A model generated the notes under the pieces. That model had not been told where the DNA came from. It saw only the letters and a program-made list of their open reading frames with translations, and ran no database searches. Shown here in pieces: positions 8,275-17,766 of a stretch of 64,000 bases of DNA. The stretch lies in contig NZ_JALIQP010000001.1 of NCBI RefSeq assembly GCF_023566055.1, positions 828,059 to 892,058 of the forward strand. The letters run 5' to 3'. This stretch comes from Halosolutus amylolyticus. GTDB taxonomy: Archaea > Halobacteriota > Halobacteria > Halobacteriales > Natrialbaceae. Position numbers and translations under genes: made by a program. Position 1 is the stretch's first letter. Every line of letters begins with the position of its first letter.

Positions 8275-9129
8275 GCCTTTCTCGATCGGCGCGTTGACGA
8301 GATTGCCCCACTCGGTCCAGGAGCCGTCGTAGTTGACGGTGTCGTCGTAGCCGAGCAGTTCGTGGAGCGCGAACCAGGCGACCGAGGAGCGCTCGCCGAT
8401 GCGGCAGTAGGCGACGGTCGTCTCGTCGCCGTCGATGCCTTCCTCGGCGTAGAGTTCTTCGAGTTCCTCGCGGGTCTTGAAGGTGCCGTCGTCGTTCGTC
8501 ACGGCGGCCCACGAGATGTTCTTCGCGCCCGGGATGTGGCCGCCGCGCTGGGCGGTCTCCTGTAGTCCCGGCGGGGCGAGGATCTCGCCGGTGAACTCCT
8601 CGGGCGATCGGACGTCGACGAGCGGGACGCCGCGCTCGATCGCGTTCTCGACGTCCTCGCGGTAGGCGCGGATGCTCTCGCGCGGGCCGGCGGCGTCGTA
8701 CTCGACCGCGGAGAAGTCGGGCTCCTCGTCGGTCGTCGGGTAGTCGTTCTCGAGCCAGTACTCGCGGCCGCCGTCGAGAAGGTAGACCTCGTCGTGGCCG
8801 TAGTACTTGAACTGCCAGTAGGTGTAGGCGGCGAACCAGTTGGAGTTGTCCCCGTAGAGAACCACGGTGGAGTCCTCGCTGATGCCGTGGCTCCCGAGCA
8901 GGTCTTCGAAGTCCTCCTTCGTGAGGACGTCGCGGGTGGTCTGGTCCTGCAGTTGCGTCTCCCAGTTGAACCCGATCGCGCCGGGGGCGTGTTCGTCCTC
9001 GTAGGCTTCCGTGTCCACGTCGACCTCGACCAGTCGGTGTGCGGGGTCGTCGCTCTCGAACTCGTCGAGGCGCTCCTCGACCCAGTCGGCCGTGACGAGT
9101 ACGTCGTTGGCGTAGTCGTTCGTTGCCAT
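8260..9129 (-). CDS. Two-domain sulfurtransferase (rhodanese)
   Basis: A 289-residue protein with two rhodanese domains. Domain 1 (about 10-130) includes HAPGAIGFNWETQLQDQ and STVVLYGDNSNWFA, an inactive-type half. Domain 2 (about 160-280) carries VPLVDVRSPEEFTGEI, HIPGAKNISWA and the active-site loop VAYCRIGERSSVAW, where Cys is the persulfide carrier. Family members transfer sulfane sulfur from thiosulfate or mercaptopyruvate to acceptors in the cytoplasm; the CRIGERS loop is the thiosulfate-type. The start is ATG 9129. A paralogue is transcribed divergently from 9411. Confidence 0.92.
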   Translation of the reverse strand: MATNDYANDVLVTADWVEERLDEFESDDPAHRLVEVDVDTEAYEDEHAPGAIGFNWETQLQDQTTRDVLTKEDFEDLLGSHGISEDSTVVLYGDNSNWFAAYTYWQFKYYGHDEVYLLDGGREYWLENDYPTTDEEPDFSAVEYDAAGPRESIRAYREDVENAIERGVPLVDVRSPEEFTGEILAPPGLQETAQRGGHIPGAKNISWAAVTNDDGTFKTREELEELYAEEGIDGDETTVAYCRIGERSSVAWFALHELLGYDDTVNYDGSWTEWGNLVNAPIEKGEADD

Positions 9130-9410
9130 ACTGGCATCGTCGGGAGCCAGGCCTATAGTGGCACTCCAACCGGTCAATTCGGTCGACGGTCGACCGTTCC
9201 GGCACCCATTGCCGGTAGTTCGCCCGGCCGATCGAACCACCCTCTCATAGCGGCCTGCTTCGGCTCGATTTTAGATACTCCCGACGTACGTTGGGGTACC
9301 GTCGTCGATCGCCCCGCCGAGAAGCGGAAAGCGTTGCCACGACCTCGGTACGTCGGGGAGACGTGCCGGGACCGGAGCGTTCTCGGCGCTGGGTCGATAC
9401 TGTCGATCCG

Positions 9411-10214
9411 ATGGACGAATCCGTCGTCGTCGCCCCCGACTGGCTCGCCGATCGACTGGACGATCCGCAGGTGCGCGTCGTGGACGTGCGCGACGCCTGG
9501 GAGTTCGACGGCATCGGGCACGTTCCCGGGGCCGTGAACGTCCCCTTCGACAGCTATCGCGACGAGACCAGCGACGATCCCGGGACCTTGCCGGGCGCGG
9601 ACGCCTTCGGCGACCTGCTCTCGGAAGCGGGGATCGAACCCGCGGACACGATCGTGGCCTACGACGACACCCACGGCGTCTTCGCGGCCCGGTTCGTCGT
9701 CACCGCACAGGTGTACGGCCACGACGACGTACGACTCCTCGACGGCGACTTCAGCGCGTGGAACCGCGAACACGAGACGACGAGCGAGACCCCGACGATC
9801 GAGTCGACCGACTACCGGGCCGAGCCGCTCGATTTCGCCGAGAGCCCGCTGGTCGATCGGGAGGCCGTCGAGGCGGCAATCGACCGGGACGCCGTGCTGG
9901 TCGATACGCGCGAGCGCGACGAGTTCGCCGAGGCCCACCTGCCCGGTGCGGTCCGGTTCGACTGGCGCGAGGTCGTCGACGACGACACTCGCGGCCTGAA
10001 ACCCGGGTCCGAACTCGAGACCCTGCTGGCCGACCACGGGATCACCCCCGATCGCGAGGTCGTCCTCTACTGTAACACCGCCCGCCGGATCAGCCACACC
10101 TACGTGGTCCTGCGGGCACTGGGCTACGAGGACGTGGCCTTCTACGAGGGGAGTCTGACGGAGTGGCTGGCGGGCGACGGCGCGATCGAGACCGGACCGG
10201 CGTCCGTCGACTAG
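9411..10214 (+). CDS. Two-domain sulfurtransferase (rhodanese), paralogue
   Basis: A 267-residue protein with two rhodanese domains. The first contains VRVVDVRDAWEFDG and HVPGAVNVPFDSYRD; the second contains AVLVDTRERDEFAEAHLPGA and the active-site loop VVLYCNTARRISHTY, with the catalytic Cys in CNTARRI. The loop differs from the CRIGERS loop of the divergent neighbour, so the two probably differ in donor or acceptor. The start is ATG 9411, after which the sequence is family-like. The shared 281-base intergenic region should hold both promoters. Confidence 0.9.
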   Translation: MDESVVVAPDWLADRLDDPQVRVVDVRDAWEFDGIGHVPGAVNVPFDSYRDETSDDPGTLPGADAFGDLLSEAGIEPADTIVAYDDTHGVFAARFVVTAQVYGHDDVRLLDGDFSAWNREHETTSETPTIESTDYRAEPLDFAESPLVDREAVEAAIDRDAVLVDTRERDEFAEAHLPGAVRFDWREVVDDDTRGLKPGSELETLLADHGITPDREVVLYCNTARRISHTYVVLRALGYEDVAFYEGSLTEWLAGDGAIETGPASVD

Positions 10215-10247
10215 TCGAAACCCACGGCCGTCGCGTACGGACGCGTC

Positions 10248-12155
10248 TCACCGGACGAACTCGACGCCGGTGATCTCGAAGCGTGCGCCGCCGTCGCGGC
10301 TCTCCGTTGCGCGAATCGACCAGCCGTGGGCCTCGCAGATCTGATCGACGATACTGAGTCCGAATCCGTTCCCGTCCGGTGACGTCGTGTGGCCGGTTTC
10401 GAACACCGTCTCGCGCTCTTCCGGCGGGATTCCGGGACCGTCGTCTTCGACGTAGAACCCGTCGTCGACCGTTCCGACCGTAATCGTCACGCCGTCGTCG
10501 CCGTGTTCGACGGCGTTGCGGACGAGATTCTCCCCGAGTTGCTCCAGTCGACTCACGTTGGCCCTGATGGCGCGGTCCGTCTCGACCTCGAGGCGTGCGT
10601 CCTTCGTCCGGACGTTCTGCCAGCAGTCCTCGATCGTCTCGGCGATGGCGACCCGTTCGGTCTCGACGGCGGACTCTCCCTCACGCGAAAGCAACAGCAA
10701 GTTCTCGATCAACGACTCCATGCGGTCGTGTGCCTCCGCCACGTCGTCGAGGTGGTCGCTGTCGCACTCTTCGCGGGCGAATTCGAGTCGACCCATGGCG
10801 ACGTTCAGTGGGTTTCGGAGGTCGTGAGAGACGATGCTGGCGAACTCTTCGAGCCGATCGTTCTGTCGCTGGAGGTCGGCCTCGCGTTCGATCCGTTCGA
10901 TCGCGTTCGCAGTGTGACTGACGAGCAGTTCCGCGAACTCGACGTCCTGCGCGTCGAACGCGTGCGCCTCGTTACTCGCCGCCTGAAAGACGCCTCGCTC
11001 GCCGATCGGGACGCTGATTCCCGACCGATACGACTCCCTGGCGGGATCCGTCTTGTCGTCGTGGGTAATCTCGTCGACGAGGTGCGGGTCGCCGCTCTGG
11101 AACGTTTTGCCTGCGAGCCCCTGATCGATCCGCATTCGTCGGCTGCCGCCCGGTGGCGCGTCGATCGCGTAGGGGACGAGCCACTCTCCCTCCTGCAAGA
11201 CGACGGTACACATGTCGAACTCGAGGACGTCGCCCGCGGCGGCGACCGCCCGCTCGCAGGCCCCCTCGACCGACGTTTCGGTCTGGATCGTCGTCGCGAT
11301 CTCGTGGAGTGCCTCGAACACGCGCTGCCGTCGATTCCGTTCGGAGACGTCCCGACCGATCACGACGAGGCCGATCAGTTCGCCCTCGGGATCGGTCAGC
11401 CGTGCGCCGGCGAACTCGTAGGGGATGGCCCCTCCGTCGGCCGTGAGAAGCGCCGACTCGATGGTCCCTCGTCCGTCGGTCAGCGTCCGCTCGATCGCCG
11501 CCGAGATGCGATCTCGTTCCGCGTCGGGCACGAACTCGAACACGTCCATGTCGGCGATCGCGTCGTCGCTGTACCCGGTGACGTCGCTGAACCGATCGTT
11601 CCAGCGTCGGAGCGATCCATCCGGATCCACCACGTAAAACACGTCGTTGAGCACGTCGAGCGTCCGTTCGACGAACTCTCGCTCCTGTTCCAGTTCACGC
11701 TCTCGTTGCTCGTGATCGGAGACGTCCTGCTGGATCCCGACGAAGTTGGCGATTTCGTCCCCGTCGTAGAGCGGCGCGATAGTAACCCGGTTCAGGAAGG
11801 GCTGGCCGTTCTTCCGGTAGTTCCGCAGTTCGACGGTGACGGACTCGCCGGCGTCGACGGCCGCTCGCATCCGGTCGACCGGTGCCGATTCGGTTCCCTC
11901 GCCCTGCAGGAACCGGCAGTTCCGGCTGAGGATCTCCGTCTTCGGATAGCCAGTGAGCCGGGTGAAGCCGTCGTTCGCGTAGACGATCGGATTGTCCGAA
12001 AGCGCCGGGTCGGTGATGACGATGCCGACCGGTGCCTCGTCCATCGCCCGCTCTTTTAGCGCCGACTCCGGACGGGCCGACTCGGCGATGGTGCCGGACG
12101 TCTGCCCCCGATCGGAGACCGCATCGTCGTCGATACCGGAGAGCGGATCCGACAT
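10248..12155 (-). CDS. LOV-PAS-GAF sensor histidine kinase
   Basis: A 635-residue soluble kinase. PAS 1 (about 35-148) has the LOV flavin-binding signature RNCRFLQGEGT with Cys80, plus Asn112, Asn122 and Gln142/143 at the positions that bind FMN in LOV domains. PAS 2 is at about 160-275, GAF at about 280-420, HisKA at about 435-495 with phospho-acceptor His444 (IVSHDLRNPLN), and an HATPase_c domain with NLVRNAVEHG, EDDGPGIPPEER and NGFGLSIV. There is no transmembrane segment, so it senses in the cytoplasm. Cys80 suggests blue-light photochemistry; redox or flavin sensing is the alternative. No response regulator is adjacent, which is common for haloarchaeal kinases. Confidence 0.9.
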   Translation of the reverse strand: MSDPLSGIDDDAVSDRGQTSGTIAESARPESALKERAMDEAPVGIVITDPALSDNPIVYANDGFTRLTGYPKTEILSRNCRFLQGEGTESAPVDRMRAAVDAGESVTVELRNYRKNGQPFLNRVTIAPLYDGDEIANFVGIQQDVSDHEQRERELEQEREFVERTLDVLNDVFYVVDPDGSLRRWNDRFSDVTGYSDDAIADMDVFEFVPDAERDRISAAIERTLTDGRGTIESALLTADGGAIPYEFAGARLTDPEGELIGLVVIGRDVSERNRRQRVFEALHEIATTIQTETSVEGACERAVAAAGDVLEFDMCTVVLQEGEWLVPYAIDAPPGGSRRMRIDQGLAGKTFQSGDPHLVDEITHDDKTDPARESYRSGISVPIGERGVFQAASNEAHAFDAQDVEFAELLVSHTANAIERIEREADLQRQNDRLEEFASIVSHDLRNPLNVAMGRLEFAREECDSDHLDDVAEAHDRMESLIENLLLLSREGESAVETERVAIAETIEDCWQNVRTKDARLEVETDRAIRANVSRLEQLGENLVRNAVEHGDDGVTITVGTVDDGFYVEDDGPGIPPEERETVFETGHTTSPDGNGFGLSIVDQICEAHGWSIRATESRDGGARFEITGVEFVR

Positions 12156-12187
12156 GTACGCCGTCTTCTGTATCGACGGCCATGAGG

Positions 12188-13732
12188 TTATTGGCCGTCG
12201 AAATCCGCCGATCGATCGTGAGTCGACCGGTCACTCGACGATCGGTCGTCGCTCACGTCACGCCAGTCCGGGGCCGTCGAGTAGGGCCGATCGGCGGCCT
12301 CGTCGAACGCTTTCAGCACCACCTCGTTCAGCGCCGGGTGGACGTGGACCGTCTCGGCGACGTCGTCGACGGTCCCGTCGCCGCGTTCCATCGCGACGAC
12401 CACCTCGTGGAGCAGTGAGGCCGCGTCCGGACCGACGACGTGACAGCCCAGGATCTCGCCGTCCGGTCCCGCGAGGACCTTGACGAACCCGTCCCCGGCC
12501 TCGAGGATGAGCCCTTTCGGCGCGGCGTCGTACGTGACGCTCGTCGACTCGTACGCGCGTTCCGCGTCGGCGAGTTCGCCCTCCGTTCGCCCGACGCTCG
12601 CGACCTGCGGCGAGGTGAAGATCGCGTGGGGCATGGCCGCGTAGTCGACCGCCCGATCGGCGTCGTCGAGGATATTCGCCGCGACGACCTCCGACTCGTA
12701 GTCGGCCGCGTGCTTGAACGGCTGGGCGGCGAGTACGTCGCCCAGCGCCCAGACGTTCGCGGCGGTCGTCGCGAGCGTCTCGTCGACCTCGACGTGGCCC
12801 TCGTCGTCGGTTTCGACGCCCGCGGCGTCGAGATCGAGCGTGTCGGTGTTCGGCCGCCGTCCGGTCGCGAGCAGGAGGTCGTCGGCCGACAGTTCGACCT
12901 GCTCGTCCCCGTCGTCGGTCGGGGCCGCGATCGCGTCGACTCGATCGCCGTCGGCCTGGACCTCGGCCGCCTCGTAGCCGGTGTACAGATCGCAGTCGGT
13001 GCGAAGCGACTCGGTCACGACCTCGCTCACGTCATCGTCTTCGCCCGGTACGAGCCGATCGCTCCGACCGACGATCGAGACGTCGGTCCCTAACGCGGCG
13101 AAGAAGTAGCCGAGTTCGGCACCGATGTAGCCGCCGCCGACGATCACGAGGTCGTCCGGTCGCTCGTCGAGGAAGAGCGCGTCGTCGCTCGTCAGAAAGT
13201 CGACGTCATCGATACCGTCGATCGGTGGGACCGTCGGACGGCCGCCGACCGCGACGACGACGTGCTCGCCGCGGATCTCGTCGGGGTCGTCCTCGTCCGC
13301 CGTCCTGCCGGAATCCTCTTCTCTCGTCGTCTCGCCGGATTCGTCCTCGCCCCCGTTCGGATCGATCGCGAGGGTTCGATCGTCGACGAACCGGGCCTCG
13401 CCGCGGTAGAGCGTGACGTTCTCGGCCGTCTCGAGGGTCCGTTCCTGGCGATCGGCCTTGGCGTAGACCGTCTCGCGGATCGACGACGTGACCGCGCCGT
13501 AGTCGACGCCGTCGAGGGTGGCCTCGACGCCGAACCGATCGGCGCGGCGGATCGTGTCGACGACGTCGGCGCGGTGGAGCAACGCCTTCGAGGGGACACA
13601 GCCCCGGGTGATACAGGCCCCGCCGAGCGGGCCGCGTTCGATCACGGCCGCCTCGAGGCCCCGATCGGCCGCGGCGGTCGCGACCTGACTTCCGGACCCG
13701 CCGCCGATCACGACGATGTCGTATGCGTCCAT
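12188..13732 (-). CDS. FAD-dependent pyridine nucleotide-disulfide oxidoreductase (dihydrolipoyl dehydrogenase/mercuric reductase type)
   Basis: A 514-residue flavoprotein. The N-terminus IVVIGGGSGSQVATAAADRG is the FAD-binding Rossmann fold; the redox-active disulfide is in GGACITRGCVPSK (C-x4-C). The NAD-binding block is LVIVGGGYIGAELGYFFAAL, the second FAD block is ANVWALGDVLAAQPFKHA, and the C-terminal catalytic base region is TVHVHPALNEVVLKAFDEA. A low-complexity acidic insert of about 35 residues (near residues 120-155) interrupts the first FAD domain. No 2-oxoacid dehydrogenase genes are adjacent, so it may act on a small thiol or metal rather than in the PDH complex. I use the ATG at 13732 over an ATG five codons upstream, as it directly precedes the Rossmann strand. 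Confidence 0.85.
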   Translation of the reverse strand: MDAYDIVVIGGGSGSQVATAAADRGLEAAVIERGPLGGACITRGCVPSKALLHRADVVDTIRRADRFGVEATLDGVDYGAVTSSIRETVYAKADRQERTLETAENVTLYRGEARFVDDRTLAIDPNGGEDESGETTREEDSGRTADEDDPDEIRGEHVVVAVGGRPTVPPIDGIDDVDFLTSDDALFLDERPDDLVIVGGGYIGAELGYFFAALGTDVSIVGRSDRLVPGEDDDVSEVVTESLRTDCDLYTGYEAAEVQADGDRVDAIAAPTDDGDEQVELSADDLLLATGRRPNTDTLDLDAAGVETDDEGHVEVDETLATTAANVWALGDVLAAQPFKHAADYESEVVAANILDDADRAVDYAAMPHAIFTSPQVASVGRTEGELADAERAYESTSVTYDAAPKGLILEAGDGFVKVLAGPDGEILGCHVVGPDAASLLHEVVVAMERGDGTVDDVAETVHVHPALNEVVLKAFDEAADRPYSTAPDWRDVSDDRSSSDRSTHDRSADFDGQ

Positions 13733-13798
13733 ACGGGCGTCGTCCACGGACGGTCGCGTAAAATTGCAGCCTGCGAGTCGATCGTCCCGACCGCGACG

Positions 13799-14026
13799 CT
13801 AGAGCCAGTCGTCGCCCGGATCGTCGTCCGTCGCCTCCCGGTAGGACTCGACCGCCGCTGCGAGGTTCGCGAGGGCCTCTCCGGGCGTCTGGCCCTGGCT
13901 CGAGACGCCGGTCACCTCGTCGTCGGCGATGTGGAGGCCGTGCTCGTTCTCGCGCATCGTCACGTCCGCGTCCGCGAGTTCTTCGTATTCGTTCGGGTCG
14001 GCGCTCGCGTCTCCCTCGGAAGTCAT
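13799..14026 (-). CDS. HicB-family antitoxin-like protein, no HicA partner visible
   Basis: A 75-residue acidic protein. The segment VTMRENEHGLHIADDEVTGV followed by SSQGQTPGEALANLAAAVESY is the partial RNase H-like fold of HicB-type antitoxins (signal, then T-x-G-x-S/T, then A-L-x-N-L). No small HicA-type dsRNA-binding toxin is encoded on either side: the left neighbour is the flavoprotein and the right is ffh. It may therefore be a solitary haloarchaeal HicB-like protein. The ATG at 14026 is chosen because the sequence before it is shadow. Confidence 0.7.
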   Translation of the reverse strand: MTSEGDASADPNEYEELADADVTMRENEHGLHIADDEVTGVSSQGQTPGEALANLAAAVESYREATDDDPGDDWL

Positions 14027-14187
14027 ACGAGCGATTTGGTGGTCCGCGGGTGAAATACTCACCGACGCCGACCGGACGGTTCGACGACGGCCGACTCGCG
14101 GGCGGGACGACGACGCTCGGATTCGGTCGCCCCTGCGAACGCCGTTCGATCGATCCCGATCCCGACGAGCGAGTGCGGGCCGAGAAA

Positions 14188-14195
14188 AAGCCTTT
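14188..14195 (+). promoter_or_regulatory. Probable TATA box of ffh
   Basis: AAAAAGCCTTTAACG precedes the ffh ATG by about 28-35 bases. Its spacing and AT-rich core in a GC-rich context suit an archaeal promoter giving a very short leader. Confidence 0.45.
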
Positions 14196-14222
14196 AACGC
14201 CGCCGACTCGTAGAGCCCGCAA

Positions 14223-15614
14223 ATGGTACTCGACGATCTCGGGAGTTCTCTGCGGGGTACGCTCGACAAACTCCGCGGGAAGTCCCGCATCAGCGAGGAA
14301 GACATCGAGGAGATCGTCAAGGAGATCCAGCGATCGCTGCTCTCCGCCGACGTCGACGTCTCGCTCGTGATGGAGCTGTCGGACAGCATCAAGGAACGCG
14401 CCTTGGAGGAGGAGCCGCCGGCCGGGACGCCGGCGCGGGACTTCGTCCTGCGCATCGTCTACGAGGAACTGGTCGACCTCATCGGGGAGTCGACCGACCT
14501 CCCGCTTGAGGAGCAGACGATCCTGCTGGCAGGCCTGCAGGGGTCCGGGAAGACGACCTCCGCCGCGAAGATGGCGTGGTGGTTCTCGACGAAGGGGCTC
14601 CGTCCCGCGGTCATCCAGACGGACACCTTCCGGCCCGGTGCCTACGACCAGGCCAAAGAGATGACCGAGCGCGCGGAGGTCGACTTCTACGGGAACCCCG
14701 ACGCCGAGGACCCCGTCGCGATCGCCCGGAACGGACTCGAGGAGACCAGTGAGGCCGACGTCCACATCGTGGACACCGCGGGCCGCCACGCGCTGGAGGA
14801 CGACCTGATCGACGAGATCGAACAGATCGAGGGGGTCGTCGAGCCCGACACGTCCCTGCTCGTGCTGGACGCCGCGATCGGCCAGGGCGCGAAAGAGCAG
14901 GCCCAGCAGTTCGACGAGTCGATCGGGATCGACGGCGTCGTCATCACCAAACTCGACGGGACGGCGAAGGGTGGTGGCGCGCTGACCGCCGTGGATCAGA
15001 CGGATTCGTCGATCGCCTTCCTCGGAACCGGCGAGGAGGTCCAGGACGTCGAGCGGTTCGAGCCCGACGGCTTCATCTCGCGGCTGCTCGGCATGGGCGA
15101 CCTCGGCCAGCTCGCGGAGCGCGTCGAGCGCGCCATGCAGGAGACCGAGATCGAGGAGGAGGACTGGGACCCCGAGGACATGTTGAAGGGACAGTTCACC
15201 CTGAACGACATGCAAAAGCAGATGGAGGCGATGAACAACATGGGGCCGCTCGATCAGGTGATGGACATGATCCCCGGCTTCGGCGGTGGGATCAAAGACC
15301 AGTTGCCCGACGACGCGATGGACGTCACCCAGGAGCGGATGCGAACCTTCAGCGTCATCATGGACTCGATGACGGAGGCCGAGAAGGAGTACCCCAAGGC
15401 GATCGGCGCGAGCCAGATCGAGCGCATCGCCCGCGGGTCCGGCACCAGCGAGGACGAGGTCCGGGAACTCCTCCAGCAGTACAAGATGATGGAACGCACG
15501 ATCAAGCAGTTCCAGGGGATGGGCTCGGACAAGGAGATGCAGCGGATGATGAAACAGATGCAACAGCAGGGCGGCGGCGGTGGCGGTGGCATGGGCGGCA
15601 TGGGGCCGTTCTGA
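14223..15614 (+). CDS. ffh: Signal recognition particle 54 kDa protein (SRP54/Ffh)
   Basis: A 463-residue protein in three parts. The helical N domain (about 1-95) includes [20 protein letters not shown]. The G domain (about 96-295) has the P-loop [51 protein letters not shown] and the closing [17 protein letters not shown]. The Met-rich M domain binds 7S RNA and signal peptides and contains [19 protein letters not shown]. The tail ends in a glycine run and GGMGPF. It is the GTPase that targets ribosomes translating membrane and Sec proteins to FtsY. The length and motif order match archaeal SRP54. Confidence 0.97.
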   Translation: MVLDDLGSSLRGTLDKLRGKSRISEEDIEEIVKEIQRSLLSADVDVSLVMELSDSIKERALEEEPPAGTPARDFVLRIVYEELVDLIGESTDLPLEEQTILLAGLQGSGKTTSAAKMAWWFSTKGLRPAVIQTDTFRPGAYDQAKEMTERAEVDFYGNPDAEDPVAIARNGLEETSEADVHIVDTAGRHALEDDLIDEIEQIEGVVEPDTSLLVLDAAIGQGAKEQAQQFDESIGIDGVVITKLDGTAKGGGALTAVDQTDSSIAFLGTGEEVQDVERFEPDGFISRLLGMGDLGQLAERVERAMQETEIEEEDWDPEDMLKGQFTLNDMQKQMEAMNNMGPLDQVMDMIPGFGGGIKDQLPDDAMDVTQERMRTFSVIMDSMTEAEKEYPKAIGASQIERIARGSGTSEDEVRELLQQYKMMERTIKQFQGMGSDKEMQRMMKQMQQQGGGGGGGMGGMGPF

Positions 15615-15754
15615 CCGTCCGCGATCGCTCGCAGCCTCTTCGAGTTCTCCCGTCGTCGCTGTTCGTTCCCGGTTCCGGCGATCGCCCGATCGGTTCGATC
15701 GACTGACAGTCGTTCTGCCACCACGTTCAAGCCGTTCTACCCGTACGGACAGAC

Positions 15755-16723
15755 GTGAACAGACGACGCTATCTCGCTCGCGCCGGGTGTCTCGGTGTGA
15801 TCGCCGTCACTGCGGGCTGTCTCGCCAGCGAGTCCGACGGGCCGGACCGCGCGGCGGACGATCGAACCGGCGATCGCGCGCTCGAGCGAGCGGTCGGCGA
15901 GTTGAACCGGGCGGCGCTCGCACTGGACGAGGGTCTCGACGGGGTCGAGGACTCCGAGGCGGTCGACTTCGACGCCGCCGAGCCACGCGACCTGATCGCG
16001 TCGGCGCGAGAGCACCTCGAGACCGCGGCGACGGCGCTTCCCGACGATAGCCAGCCGGACGTCGCGGAACTCCGGGCCTACGCCGACGTGCTCGATGGGA
16101 TGCTCGACGTGGCCGTGACGATCACCGACGACACGCTCGCGGACGACATTGAGGCGGTCACCGCGGCGATCGAGGCGGACGGCCGAATCCAGGAGGCGAC
16201 CCGGACCGTCGACGAGCGCAACGCGACCCTCGAGACGGCGGCCGACCGACTGGACGGGGCCGAGACGACCCTGGACGCGCTCGACGGCGATCGACTCGCC
16301 GACCTCTCGATCGTCGACCTCGCGAGGGTCGAGGAGGGACTCGACGCGCTCGCGGACGTGCTGGGGTCGATGGCGACGCTCGGCTCGGGATACGACGCGA
16401 TGCTCGAGGGATACGCGTCGCTCGATCGGGGCCGGACGGCGGCCGAGGACAGGAGCCACGAGACGGCGATCGAGGAGTTCGAGGCGGCCGAATCGGCGTT
16501 CGAAACCGCGATGGCGGCGTTCGACGACGGCGCCGCCGCCGCGCCGTCGGGACTGGTCTCGTACTTCGAGACGGCACGGTGTCAGGGCGATACGCTGGAG
16601 ACGGCCGCCGGACACTTCGAGGCGGCGTCGAACGCGGCGGCGTCCGGCGATACGCTGACCGCCCGGCGCCGCCGCGAGGACGGCGAGGCCGCGCTCGAGG
16701 ACGCCGCGGCCTGTTCGTCGTGA
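15755..16723 (+). CDS. Tat-type lipoprotein, Ala/Asp/Glu-rich helical, unknown function
   Basis: A 322-residue protein starting at GTG 15755. The N-terminus NRRRYLARAGCLGVIAVTAG followed by CL combines an Arg-rich Tat motif, a hydrophobic stretch and a lipobox (TAGC), so it should be exported folded and lipid-anchored outside. The rest is almost entirely helical, with repeated Leu-x-Ala-x-Ala-x-x-x-Leu and Glu/Asp, like long amphipathic bundles. There is no enzymatic motif. It has a short leader (about 30 bases after an AT-rich TTCAAGC). It might bind metals or ligands at the surface, but no function is assigned. Confidence 0.7.
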   Translation: MNRRRYLARAGCLGVIAVTAGCLASESDGPDRAADDRTGDRALERAVGELNRAALALDEGLDGVEDSEAVDFDAAEPRDLIASAREHLETAATALPDDSQPDVAELRAYADVLDGMLDVAVTITDDTLADDIEAVTAAIEADGRIQEATRTVDERNATLETAADRLDGAETTLDALDGDRLADLSIVDLARVEEGLDALADVLGSMATLGSGYDAMLEGYASLDRGRTAAEDRSHETAIEEFEAAESAFETAMAAFDDGAAAAPSGLVSYFETARCQGDTLETAAGHFEAASNAAASGDTLTARRRREDGEAALEDAAACSS

Positions 16724-16725
16724 GG

Positions 16726-17655
16726 TCAGGCCGTCGTCGCGCCGCGTTCGAGGACCGATTCCGGCGGGAGGTCGTCGACGAGCACGACGGCGTCGCCTTC
16801 GAGGACGGTCGTCCCGTCCCCGTCGCGGACGGTCGTCTCGATCCGGTACTTGCCGTCGCCGAGCGCGTCGACGACCTCGCAGACGGCCGTCACGCGATCG
16901 CCGATCGGGAGGGGTGCCAGGAAGCTGCTCTCCTGTGAGAGGTATATCGTCAGGCCGGGCAGCCGTGCGAGCGCCGCGCTGATCAGGCCGTTGGCGAGGA
17001 CGCCGTGAACGATCCGTCTCCCGAAGCGGGTTTCGGCGGCGTAGGCCTCGTCGAGGTGGAGTCGGTTCGTGTCGCCGGTAACCTCGGCGAAGGCCTCGAC
17101 GTCCTCGTCGGTGAGCGGCTTCGAGAACCGCGCGACGTCGCCGACCGCGACGGTCGTCTCGTCGTCGCCGCGGTATTCGAACTCCCAGTCGTCGCGCTCG
17201 TACTGGGTGTCGGTCCGCACCTGCCGCCGCGGTTTCTCGGCCCCGAGGCCGCCGGTACGGTGGGCCAGGTGGGGCACGTAGTAGGTGAGTTCGGTCGTCG
17301 TGAGGACGCCGACGAGGTCGCCGTCCTCGGCCCCGTCGACGACGGGGAGGTGTTCGATATCCTTGGTCCGCAGGTGCTCGACGGCGTCGACGATCGACGT
17401 GTCGGGGTCGATCGTCACGAGCGGGGTCGACATCACGTCGGCCAGTTCCACGGCCTCGAGGTGGTCACGTTCACAGAGGGACTCGAGGAAGTCGCCCTCG
17501 GTGACGATCCCGCGGGGCGTGCCGTCGCGCGTGACGACGACCGAACTCACTTCTTCGTCGCGCATCAGCGTCGCGGCCCGCGTCGCGGTCGCGTCCGGCG
17601 GCGCCGTGACGACGTCGGTGACCATGATCTCGGAGGCGGGGATCGTGTCGTGCAT
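16726..17655 (-). CDS. CBS-pair protein fused to a MaoC-like hydratase domain
   Basis: A 309-residue fusion. Two CBS motifs occupy about residues 1-130 (IMVTDVVTAPPDATATRAAT and LVTIDPDTSIVDAVEHLRTK), an adenosine-nucleotide sensing module. After a linker, residues 160-300 form a hot-dog MaoC/(R)-hydratase domain with NRLHLDEAYAAETRFGRR and IVHGVLANG, supplying the Asp and His of the hydratase 2 motif. MaoC proteins hydrate enoyl-CoA or related thioesters. Joining CBS and MaoC suggests enoyl-CoA hydration controlled by AMP/ATP or acyl-CoA level; this is inference. The gene lies after a convergent lipoprotein gene with a two-base gap. Confidence 0.85.
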   Translation of the reverse strand: MHDTIPASEIMVTDVVTAPPDATATRAATLMRDEEVSSVVVTRDGTPRGIVTEGDFLESLCERDHLEAVELADVMSTPLVTIDPDTSIVDAVEHLRTKDIEHLPVVDGAEDGDLVGVLTTTELTYYVPHLAHRTGGLGAEKPRRQVRTDTQYERDDWEFEYRGDDETTVAVGDVARFSKPLTDEDVEAFAEVTGDTNRLHLDEAYAAETRFGRRIVHGVLANGLISAALARLPGLTIYLSQESSFLAPLPIGDRVTAVCEVVDALGDGKYRIETTVRDGDGTTVLEGDAVVLVDDLPPESVLERGATTA

Positions 17656-17766
17656 CTCGGGCAGGGTACACTGCCGGAGGCCATTATTCCCCGGGCTGCG
17701 CTGGTGGAACGAGTATGCGTCACGAGACCGGCCGGAAACCGACGCGAGGTGCCGTAGCGGGAGCCG

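Noticed and set aside
13206-15563. A 785-codon minus-strand frame across ffh
   Set aside because: Antisense to SRP54, whose motifs are all intact on the plus strand.
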